A program made the translations under genes and the position numbers. Of a stretch of DNA of 37,482 bases, positions 8,796 through 16,776 are shown in pieces (position 1 is the first letter of the stretch; every line of letters begins with the position of its first letter). A model generated the notes under the pieces. The model was given only the letters and a program-made list of their open reading frames with translations. It made no database searches and was not told the DNA's origin. Location of the stretch: positions 1-37,482 of the forward strand of contig CAMOZZ010000005.1 of the NCBI GenBank assembly GCA_946631165.1. The letters run 5' to 3'. Origin of the DNA: an uncultured Lachnospiraceae bacterium. Lineage in GTDB: Bacteria; Bacillota; Clostridia; Lachnospirales; Lachnospiraceae.

Positions 8796-10115
8796 TCAGA
8801 TGCGTGTATCCACAAAAATTGAATAGATGGCTCTGATGGCTGCTTCAAAATCATCATTCTTAACGCCGATGATAATATTTTCCTCGTCAGATCCCTGGTC
8901 GATCATTCTGACATTGATCCGTGCATGGGCAAGCGAAGCGAATACTCTTCCGGCTGTGCCTCTGGCATCCTTCATCGAACGGCCGACTACTGCGATCAGT
9001 GCAAGATCCGTATCAATGCTGATCACATCCGGCGCAGCCATCCGGTTAATTGCCGCCAGCACAGCCTGTTCCTTGGGTTCAAATGCTTCCTGCTCCACGA
9101 ATACACTCAGCGTATCGATGCCGGAAGGCATATGCTCAAAGGAAATACCGTACTTTTCAAATGCTTCAAGCACCTTCCTGCCAAAACCGATCTCGGAATT
9201 CATGCGGTCCTTCTCGACATTTACCGCAACAAATCCTTTTCTTCCGGCAATTCCCGTGATGGTATATCTGGATTTCGCGCCGGTCGTCTTAACGATCATG
9301 GTGCCGGGCGCATCCGGGTCGTTCGTATTCCTGATATTGATCGGAATACCGGCTTTCCGCACAGGGAAGATCGCTTCATCATGAAGCACGCCGGCGCCCA
9401 TGTAAGAAAGCTCTCTGAGCTCTTTGTAAGTAATAATATTGATGATCACCGGATCCTTTACAATATGCGGATCCGTAAGAAGGAATCCGGAAACATCCGT
9501 CCAGTTCTCATAAAGGGAAGCCTTGATCGCTCTGGCAACGATGGAACCGGTAATGTCGGAACCGCCGCGGGAGAACGTACAGATACGGCCCTCCGGATCT
9601 GCACCGTAGAAGCCCGGAATGACCGCTTTCTCAATGCCGGAGAGCTTATCCGCCAGTACTTTGTCTGTCAGTTCGGGATCGAATTCACCGTCTTCATTGA
9701 AATAGATGACTTCGGCTGCATCCACAAACGTAAATCCCAGATAAGCCGCCATGATCTTTCCGTTCAGATATTCTCCTCTGGAAGCCGCATACGCGCGTCC
9801 GGCATGGGAATCAATTTTCCGTTCGATCTCCAGAAATTCTTCCGAAAGATCCATATCCATCCCGAGCCCTTTGATGATCTCATCATATCTTCCCCTGATC
9901 CGGAAAAGCTCCTCATGATAGTTTCTTCCTGCCTCCGCAAGATCATAGCAGCGGTAGAGAAGATCCGTCACCTTGGTATCCTTTGAATCCCGCTTTCCCG
10001 GCGCGGAAGGTACCACATATCTTCTGGAGATATCCGATCTGACTATGTCAGCCGCTTTTCTGAACTGTTCCGCACTGGCAAGCGAACTGCCGCCGAATTT
10101 GACTACTTTCTTCAT
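8796..10115 (-). CDS. lysC: Aspartate kinase with tandem ACT domains
   Basis: MKKVVKFGGSSLASAEQFRKAADIV, FSRGGSDITGSIVARA, C-terminal ACT region IALIAVVGRSMKDARGTAGRVFASLAHARINVRMIDQGSDEENIIIGV-like. Confidence 0.93.
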   Translation of the reverse strand: MKKVVKFGGSSLASAEQFRKAADIVRSDISRRYVVPSAPGKRDSKDTKVTDLLYRCYDLAEAGRNYHEELFRIRGRYDEIIKGLGMDMDLSEEFLEIERKIDSHAGRAYAASRGEYLNGKIMAAYLGFTFVDAAEVIYFNEDGEFDPELTDKVLADKLSGIEKAVIPGFYGADPEGRICTFSRGGSDITGSIVARAIKASLYENWTDVSGFLLTDPHIVKDPVIINIITYKELRELSYMGAGVLHDEAIFPVRKAGIPINIRNTNDPDAPGTMIVKTTGAKSRYTITGIAGRKGFVAVNVEKDRMNSEIGFGRKVLEAFEKYGISFEHMPSGIDTLSVFVEQEAFEPKEQAVLAAINRMAAPDVISIDTDLALIAVVGRSMKDARGTAGRVFASLAHARINVRMIDQGSDEENIIIGVKNDDFEAAIRAIYSIFVDTRI

Positions 10116-10123
10116 GTTTCCTC

Positions 10124-11692
10124 CTACATCTGCGGCGCAACCACCCGCAGGATATATCCGGTCATTCTCTTTATGAACGGATAAGTTTTTATATCTTCTT
10201 CAGTGATTTCCGTGCATTTCCGAAGCGTCTCCTGAAAATCGGCTTCCACATCAGCGACCATTGGATGGGCTGACGCATAGACACCGCATTCAAAATGCAG
10301 ATACAGGCTCCTGAAATCCATGTTGACTGTTCCGACCGTACAGCATCTGTCATCGGAAACAAAGCATTTGGAATGAATGAATCCGGGTTCATATTCAAAG
10401 ATCCTCACTCCGGCCGGGATCAGTTCCTCGTAAGCGATCCTGGCCAGAAGATAGGTATATTTTTTATCCGGAATATGCGGCAAGATGAGCTTCACATCCA
10501 CGCCCCTTTTGGAAGCGAACTTCAGTGCGTTCATCATTACATCGGGAAGCACCAGGTACGGAGAAAATATATGCAGATATTTTTCTGCATGATTGATAAT
10601 ATCCAGATACACGTACTCCCCGACAGGCTCATCGTCAAGAGGGCTGTCCGCATACGGCATCACGAACCCGCCCTGCCTGTCTCCCGCCGGCACGGGAGGC
10701 ATGATATATTTACTGTAATTTTCCTGTTCTGCACTCTCATGCCACATCTGCAGGAACATGACCGTAAGGCTCTTGACAGCATCGCCTTTCAGCATTACAG
10801 CACTGTCTTTCCAGTGCCCGAACCGTTCCTTCAGATTGATATATTCGTCTGCCAGATTTACGCCGCCGGTGAAAGCGGTCTTTCCATCTATGACGACGAT
10901 CTTCCGGTGATCTCTGTTGTTCTGATAAGTCGAGAACATCGGGATCACCTGGGAAAAGACCCTGCAGGATATGCCATACGCCTTCAGTCTTTCGGAGTAG
11001 TTAAACGGAAGCAGGCTGAGCGAGCATGTTCCGTCATACATGATCCTGACATCAACACCGTCTTTCGCCTTTCTCCTGAGGATATCCAGCACAGCTTCCA
11101 GCATTACTCCCCGGTCCAGGATAAAGAACTCCATGAAAATGAAGGATTCTGCTTCCTCCAGTTTCTCAAGCAGATCCGGGAAGAAATCATCGCCCAGCGG
11201 ATAATACTTCAGATCCGTATTTGTATAAGCCGGATATCCGCCGAACCGGTCCATATACAGTGCAAGACCGATGCTGTGCGGTTCCTCTTCATCCATTTTT
11301 CGGATGACAGACGGATTCTGCGTAAGATAGTCTTTTGTCTCAGTGATATTGTTCCTGAGCCTTTTCTGGATCCGCCTGCTGCCGGTCTGGCTTTCCACAA
11401 ATAGATAGAAAAGCACGCCGACGACAGGAAGCGTCATGATCAGGGCCATCCAGGACATCTTGAACGCAGCATCACTGCCCCGTCTGTTCATAATAAAAAT
11501 GACAAGGCCGAGCTGTATGAACAGGAATACACCATATACATAGAGTACGAACCGGGAGAGCCAGGCAAACAAAGCCCACAGTGCCAGCACCTGCAGGAGG
11601 ACCAAAAGGATCATGATCACCTTGCGGCTGAATAAGATGCTGAATATTCCTTTCCGACCTTTCTGAAAACGCTGTCTGTATAACGTCTCCAC
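10124..11692 (-). CDS. cls: Cardiolipin synthase (phospholipase D superfamily)
   Basis: 522 aa with N-terminal TM segments and two HKD motifs: NNRDHRKIVVIDGKTAFTGGVNLADEYI and FIHSKCFVSDDRCCTVGTVNMDFRS. Confidence 0.93.
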   Translation of the reverse strand: METLYRQRFQKGRKGIFSILFSRKVIMILLVLLQVLALWALFAWLSRFVLYVYGVFLFIQLGLVIFIMNRRGSDAAFKMSWMALIMTLPVVGVLFYLFVESQTGSRRIQKRLRNNITETKDYLTQNPSVIRKMDEEEPHSIGLALYMDRFGGYPAYTNTDLKYYPLGDDFFPDLLEKLEEAESFIFMEFFILDRGVMLEAVLDILRRKAKDGVDVRIMYDGTCSLSLLPFNYSERLKAYGISCRVFSQVIPMFSTYQNNRDHRKIVVIDGKTAFTGGVNLADEYINLKERFGHWKDSAVMLKGDAVKSLTVMFLQMWHESAEQENYSKYIMPPVPAGDRQGGFVMPYADSPLDDEPVGEYVYLDIINHAEKYLHIFSPYLVLPDVMMNALKFASKRGVDVKLILPHIPDKKYTYLLARIAYEELIPAGVRIFEYEPGFIHSKCFVSDDRCCTVGTVNMDFRSLYLHFECGVYASAHPMVADVEADFQETLRKCTEITEEDIKTYPFIKRMTGYILRVVAPQM

Positions 11693-11734
11693 CAGAAGTC
11701 CCTCCCATGCTCTCTTTTTTGCATAGACTAATAC

Positions 11735-11764
11735 AGTATACCTTTATTTCTCGTTCCGTGTCAA
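11735..11764 (-). promoter_or_regulatory. Promoter of cls
   Basis: Minus strand TTGACA-18 nt-TATACT. Confidence 0.6.
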
Positions 11765-11842
11765 TAAAACTTATTCTTCCGGTTTGAAGCCGTCTGTGCT
11801 AAACTGTTATGCAAAGTACAATTGTTTTAAAGTGAGGAAGCC

Positions 11843-12343
11843 ATGAATATTATTGCAGCGGTATCTGAGAACTGGGGAATCGGGAAAAAAAACGATCTTC
11901 TCTTTCACATCCCGGAGGATATGAAATTTTTCCGGCAGATGACAAAGGGGAAAACAGTGATCCTGGGGCGGAAAAATCTGGAATCCTTCCCCGGCGGAAA
12001 GCCTTTAAAAGGGAGAAGGCATCTGCTTCTGACGAACAATCCGCTGTTCAGCGCGGAAGGGGTCGAAGTATATCACAGTATTCAGGATGTGCTCGCAGAA
12101 GCCCGTCAGCTGCCCCCGGATGACGTCTGGGTGATCGGCGGCGGAATGATCTACGAACAATTCCTGCCATACTGCGACAAAGCGTACATTACGAAAATAC
12201 ATAAGGAAGTGCCGGCTGACGTATTCTTTCCTGATCTGGATGCGGATCCGGCGTGGGAACTGACAGCGCAGGGCGAAGATGCGATATCCGATGGTCTTTC
12301 CTATTGTTTCTGCACATATACCCGGGTAAAGAAAAAGGGATGA
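11843..12343 (+). CDS. folA: Dihydrofolate reductase
   Basis: MNIIAAVSENWGIGKKNDLLFHIPEDMKFFRQMTKGKTVILGRKNLESFPGGKPLKGRRHLLLT...VWVIGGGMIYEQFLPYCDKAYITKI. Confidence 0.95.
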   Translation: MNIIAAVSENWGIGKKNDLLFHIPEDMKFFRQMTKGKTVILGRKNLESFPGGKPLKGRRHLLLTNNPLFSAEGVEVYHSIQDVLAEARQLPPDDVWVIGGGMIYEQFLPYCDKAYITKIHKEVPADVFFPDLDADPAWELTAQGEDAISDGLSYCFCTYTRVKKKG

Positions 12344-12363
12344 CGTTGACCGTCATCCCTTTT
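12333..12363. terminator. Bidirectional intrinsic terminator between folA and pckA
   Basis: AAAAGGGATGACG-TTGAC-CGTCATCCCTTTT, perfect 13-bp stem. The folA TGA (12341-12343) lies in the ascending arm. Confidence 0.85.
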
Positions 12364-12375
12364 GCATGTTAAGTC

Positions 12376-13971
12376 TTATTTCTCGACCGGTGCAGGGCCG
12401 GCATTTACGATCTCCTTCGGCATGTTCGGATACTTCTCGGCGAAGTTCTTCTGGAACAGGCTTGCCAGCATGTTTGCTGTCTTATCATATGCGTCCTTGT
12501 CAGCCCATGTCCTTCTGGGATTCAGGATCTCTGAAGGAACGCCGGGTACCTCGTGCGGCATATGGAGTTTGAAGACTTCATGATAATCATAATTGACATC
12601 ATCAAGAAGGCCTTCCAGGGCAGCTGTGACCATCGCTCTGGTGTAATGGAGGTTGATTCTCTTGCCTACGCCGAACGATCCGCCGGACCATCCGGTATTG
12701 ATCAGGTAGACCTTCGTATCATGAGCGTCGATCCTCTCACCAAGCATCTCTGCGTAATGGCTGGGATCCATCGGCATGAAGGGCTCTCCGAACAGGGTGG
12801 AGAAGGTAGGCACAGGCTCTTTGATGCCGCGCTCCGTACCGGCAAGCTTTGAAGTAAAGCCGGTTACAAAGTGATACATGGCTTCGTTTCTGTCCAGTCT
12901 GGAAATTGGCGGAAGTACACCGTAGGCATCGGCGGTCAGGAAGATCACGACCTTCGGGATGCCGCCCATGGCAGGCTTTGCGATGCCGGGGATATACTCT
13001 ACCGGATATCCTGCACGGGTATTCTCGGTAAGAGAACCGTCTTCGAAATCCAGTTCTCTGGTATTCTTGTCTATCACAACGTTTTCAAGCAGGGTGCCGA
13101 AACGGATGGCGTCATAGATCTCAGGTTCTTCATCGCGGTCCAGACCGATACATTTTGCGTAGCAGCCGCCCTCGATATTGAAGATGCCGTCCGCAGACCA
13201 GCCGTGCTCGTCATCACCGATCAGGAGACGGTCGGGATCAGCGGAAAGAGTCGTCTTTCCTGTTCCGGACAGACCGAAGAAGACAGCGGATTCCTTCGTC
13301 TCGGGATCCATATTGGCGGAGCAGTGCATGGGAAGCACATTGAATTCTTTCGGAAGGACATAGTTCATCGTGGAGAACACGCTCTTCTTCAGCTCTCCGG
13401 AGTACTGTGTTCCGGCAATAACGATCATATGGGCTTCATAGTCGATCATGATCGCCGCTTCGGAATGTGTTCCATCGATCTTCGGGCTGCACTTGAATCC
13501 GGGTGCGGAGATCAGGGTGAAATCTGCAAGGCCGTAGTTCTCAAGCTCTTCTTCCGTAGGACGCAGAAGAAGCTGATGCATGAAAAGGCTCTGGCTTGCC
13601 AGCTCGGTTATGATACGGAACTTTTTCTGGTACTTGGGATCAGCGCCTGCCATACCATCAAAGATAAACACTTCGCGGTTCTGCAGATAAGCGGTGATCT
13701 TGCCTTTGATAGCGTTGAATTTTTCTCTGGAAATAGGACGGTTCACATTGCCCCAGGCAATGTCATCATGCACTCCGGGAGTGTCGACAATAAATTTATC
13801 TTTCGGGCTTCTTCCGGTATATTTCCCGGTCGTAACGACCAGTGCACCGGAAGTGCTCAGCATTCCCTCTCCTCTTCTTATGGCGGCTTCCGTAAGTTCA
13901 GCAGGTGAAAGATTACGATAAACAGCCTTTGCTCCGATTATACCCAGCTTTTCGATGCCGTATGTCTTCAT
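12376..13971 (-). CDS. pckA: Phosphoenolpyruvate carboxykinase (ATP)
   Basis: FFGLSGTGKTTLSADPDRLLIGDDEHGWSADGIFNIEGGCYAKCIGLDRDEEPEIYDAI; SD AAAGGGGG before ATG. Confidence 0.97.
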   Translation of the reverse strand: MKTYGIEKLGIIGAKAVYRNLSPAELTEAAIRRGEGMLSTSGALVVTTGKYTGRSPKDKFIVDTPGVHDDIAWGNVNRPISREKFNAIKGKITAYLQNREVFIFDGMAGADPKYQKKFRIITELASQSLFMHQLLLRPTEEELENYGLADFTLISAPGFKCSPKIDGTHSEAAIMIDYEAHMIVIAGTQYSGELKKSVFSTMNYVLPKEFNVLPMHCSANMDPETKESAVFFGLSGTGKTTLSADPDRLLIGDDEHGWSADGIFNIEGGCYAKCIGLDRDEEPEIYDAIRFGTLLENVVIDKNTRELDFEDGSLTENTRAGYPVEYIPGIAKPAMGGIPKVVIFLTADAYGVLPPISRLDRNEAMYHFVTGFTSKLAGTERGIKEPVPTFSTLFGEPFMPMDPSHYAEMLGERIDAHDTKVYLINTGWSGGSFGVGKRINLHYTRAMVTAALEGLLDDVNYDYHEVFKLHMPHEVPGVPSEILNPRRTWADKDAYDKTANMLASLFQKNFAEKYPNMPKEIVNAGPAPVEK

Positions 13972-14014
13972 ACAGACCCCCTTTATTAATACTGCTTTGC
14001 TGTGATAGAACGCC

Positions 14015-14030
14015 GAATTTAATTAAATTC
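14015..14030. promoter_or_regulatory. 16-bp perfect palindrome upstream of pckA (candidate operator)
   Basis: GAATTTAATTAAATTC, 44 nt upstream of the pckA ATG. Confidence 0.4.
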
Positions 14031-14200
14031 TGCGTCTTATTTATCTTAACATAAATGCTCTGTTTTGTGGAATACCCTTTTTATCTTTCGGTAAACTTTT
14101 TTTATATATAATAAAATTATGGATCTGAAATTGTTTTCTTCCGAAACCGCCCCAAAATGTTATATTTTTTCAGTTCATTGAAAAGTGTTAAGATGTTTTA

Positions 14201-14227
14201 ATAAAAAATCCGGATAAATATCCGGAT
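14201..14227 (-). terminator. Intrinsic terminator of murE
   Basis: Minus strand ATCCGGATATTTATCCGGATTTTTTAT. Confidence 0.8.
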
Positions 14228-14233
14228 CGAATT

Positions 14234-15697
14234 TCATTTATTCAGTGCTCTGATAACTGCTTCCGCTTCCTCTCTGTCGGAGAAATGGGTCCTTACCCCG
14301 TTTACTTCCTGATAGGTCTCATGGCCTTTGCCGATGATGGCGATCACATCGCCGTGCTGTGCATTCCTGATCGCATAGGCTATGGCTTCCCGCCTGTCCG
14401 GAATATCGATGCTCTTTCCTCCCGTCGGATCAAGCCCGATATGGATATCGGCCATGATGTTCTCCACGGCTTCATTTCTGGAGTTATCGGCAGTTACGAT
14501 GGAAAGATCCGACAACTCTCCGGCAGCGGCGCCCATTTCATACCTTCTGTGCGGATCCCTGTTCCCGCCGCAGCCGAATACCGTGACGATCCTTCCGGGT
14601 TTGTACTCTCTGAGTGTCTTCAGCAGGCTCCTCGTGCTGACGCCATTATGCGCATAATCCACGATCACGCTGAACGCATCTGAAGAATAGACCAGCTCCA
14701 TTCTGCCGTTTACACGGATCTCTTTCAGTGCGTCAAGCGTTCTTTCATTCAGGAGTCCCATCTCGGCCGTCACCGCCAGTGCTGACAGCGCGTTGTACAC
14801 ATTGAAGACGCCGGGGATCCCGACTTTCACATGCGCCTGCGCTTTCCCGCTCAGTTCAAACGCTGCGCCCATGAAAGGACCGTTTTTCTCCGGGCGGATA
14901 TCCGAAGCAGTATAGTCCTCCTCCCGGATGCCGTAAGTACGGATCGCACAGGTATGCCCTTCAAGAAGTGCTTCTGTCTCCGGATCATCCGCATTCACGA
15001 TGCCAATCCTGCATTGTTTGAACAGCGTCCCCTTCCAGTATCTGTATTCCTCAAAGGACGCATGCTCGTTTTTCCCGATATGATCGGGCGACAGATTGGT
15101 GAATACGCCGTAATCGAAGGTGATGCCGGCTACACGGTCCATCATCAGTCCCTGGGAGGAAACTTCCATGATCGCCGCGTCACAGCCCTGCTCCGCCATT
15201 TCATGGAAGTACCGCTGCAGTTCATAGGATTCGGGCGTGGTATTTTTCGTTTCGAAATGCTCGTTCCCGATCACAGCGCCGTTCGTCCCGATCAGACCGA
15301 CCTTTTTCCCGGCAGCTTCAAGCATCGTCTTCAGCATATAGGTACTCGTGGTCTTTCCTTTTGTTCCGGTATAGCCGATGGTGACCATTCTTTCCGTAGG
15401 ATAATCGAAGAAAGCCGCCGAGATCATGGAAAGCGCTTTCCTGGCTGACGGTACCCTGACGACCGTTACATTGTCATATTCCGGTACTTCTTTTTCGACG
15501 ACGATCGCCGCGGCGCCTTTTTCTATGACCTGCGGAATGAATTTATGCGCATCGACAGTCGTTCCGCTGATACAGATGAACAGCGCCTCCTTACAGTCTT
15601 TCCTGGAATCATAGACAATACCGGATATATTCGCATCCGCGGGTCCGGAAACATGCGTATAATCGATTTTTTCCAGTAATTCAGAAAGTTTCTTCAT
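14234..15697 (-). CDS. murE: UDP-N-acetylmuramoyl-L-alanyl-D-glutamate--2,6-diaminopimelate ligase (MurE)
   Basis: GYTGTKGKTTSTYMLKTMLE, NTTPESYELQRYFHEM, FGCGGNRDPHRRYEMG, TADNSRNEAVENI, IIGKGHETYQ. Confidence 0.92.
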   Translation of the reverse strand: MKKLSELLEKIDYTHVSGPADANISGIVYDSRKDCKEALFICISGTTVDAHKFIPQVIEKGAAAIVVEKEVPEYDNVTVVRVPSARKALSMISAAFFDYPTERMVTIGYTGTKGKTTSTYMLKTMLEAAGKKVGLIGTNGAVIGNEHFETKNTTPESYELQRYFHEMAEQGCDAAIMEVSSQGLMMDRVAGITFDYGVFTNLSPDHIGKNEHASFEEYRYWKGTLFKQCRIGIVNADDPETEALLEGHTCAIRTYGIREEDYTASDIRPEKNGPFMGAAFELSGKAQAHVKVGIPGVFNVYNALSALAVTAEMGLLNERTLDALKEIRVNGRMELVYSSDAFSVIVDYAHNGVSTRSLLKTLREYKPGRIVTVFGCGGNRDPHRRYEMGAAAGELSDLSIVTADNSRNEAVENIMADIHIGLDPTGGKSIDIPDRREAIAYAIRNAQHGDVIAIIGKGHETYQEVNGVRTHFSDREEAEAVIRALNK

Positions 15698-15741
15698 ACT
15701 ATCCTCGAATCTCCCGCAGACTATCCTGCAGGTCTTATTGT

Positions 15742-15770
15742 AAAAAAGACCGGGCGGGTTTGCCGCCCGG
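15742..15770 (-). terminator. Intrinsic terminator-like hairpin after ddh
   Basis: Minus strand CCGGGCGG-loop-CCGCCCGG followed by TCTTTTTTA. Confidence 0.75.
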
Positions 15771-15783
15771 ATGTAATCGTTCC

Positions 15784-16758
15784 TTACAGCAGATGGCTTC
15801 TGAGTTCTTCCGCAGACAGCGGGGACAGATAGGCGGGCGCGATATCGAATACTGTCAGCGCTCCCGTCTTTCCTTCCTCACTGAGTCTCTTAAGCGCTCT
15901 GGCATAAGCGACCAGGACGCTCGCGGTAAACTCCGGATTGGAGCCCAGATTCAGCGAATACTCAATGTGCTGCTTCGTTGCCTTGCCGGTAATTCCGCTC
16001 CTCATTACGAAACCGCCGTGCGGAAGCGTCGAATGGTCTCTGACGAACTCTTCGTCGGAAATGAAATGTACGGTAGTGTCGTATTCGTCAAAATAGTTCT
16101 TCATTGTGACGATCGCTTCGGTGATAGCTTCTTTGTCAGCGCCGTGCTCCGGAACAACAAAGCATTCCCTTGTATGTTTCTGACGTGTCGTAAGCTGCGG
16201 ATTCTTTCCTTCTCTGACGGCATCAAGCGCTTCCGGTACGGGAATCGTGTACTGAATGCCTCTCTTCACACCCGGGATCCTTCTGATCGCGTCGGAATGG
16301 CCCTGGCTTACGCCCTTGCCCCAGAAAGTATAAGTGTTTCCGGTGGGAAGGATCGACTCGGCATAGACTCTGTTGACGGAGAACAGGCCCGGATCCCATC
16401 CGCAGGAAATGATCGCTGCGGTACCGGCAGCCTTCGCTGCTTCATCGACATTCTTAAAATGCTCCGGGATCCTGGCGTGCGTATCAAAGCTGTCGATCAC
16501 ATTAAAGATGGAGGCGACTTCAGGCGTCTGGTGCGGCAGGTCCGTTGCGCTGCCGCCGCAGAGGATGACTACATCCACTTTATCCTTCCATGCTGCCATC
16601 TCGCCCATGGATACCACCGGGACGTCCCCTGCGGGCTTCACCGATTCCGGATCACGTCTTGTAAACACACAGACGAGTTCCATGTCATCGGCTCTTGCGA
16701 TCGCTGCTTCCACACCTTTGCCGAGGTTCCCGTAACCTGCTATTGCTGTTCTGATCAT
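15784..16758 (-). CDS. ddh: meso-Diaminopimelate D-dehydrogenase
   Basis: MIRTAIAGYGNLGKGVEAAIARADDMELVCVFTRRDP...CGGSATDLPHQTPEVASIFNVIDSFDTHARIPEHF...SCGWDPGLFSVNRV. Confidence 0.93.
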   Translation of the reverse strand: MIRTAIAGYGNLGKGVEAAIARADDMELVCVFTRRDPESVKPAGDVPVVSMGEMAAWKDKVDVVILCGGSATDLPHQTPEVASIFNVIDSFDTHARIPEHFKNVDEAAKAAGTAAIISCGWDPGLFSVNRVYAESILPTGNTYTFWGKGVSQGHSDAIRRIPGVKRGIQYTIPVPEALDAVREGKNPQLTTRQKHTRECFVVPEHGADKEAITEAIVTMKNYFDEYDTTVHFISDEEFVRDHSTLPHGGFVMRSGITGKATKQHIEYSLNLGSNPEFTASVLVAYARALKRLSEEGKTGALTVFDIAPAYLSPLSAEELRSHLL

Positions 16759-16776
16759 TTTATAATCCCCCTTTGA

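Noticed and set aside
10295-11404. 369-aa plus-strand ORF
   Set aside because: Antisense to cls, which has two HKD motifs.
12871-13908. 345-aa plus-strand ORF
   Set aside because: Antisense to pckA, with no domain signal.
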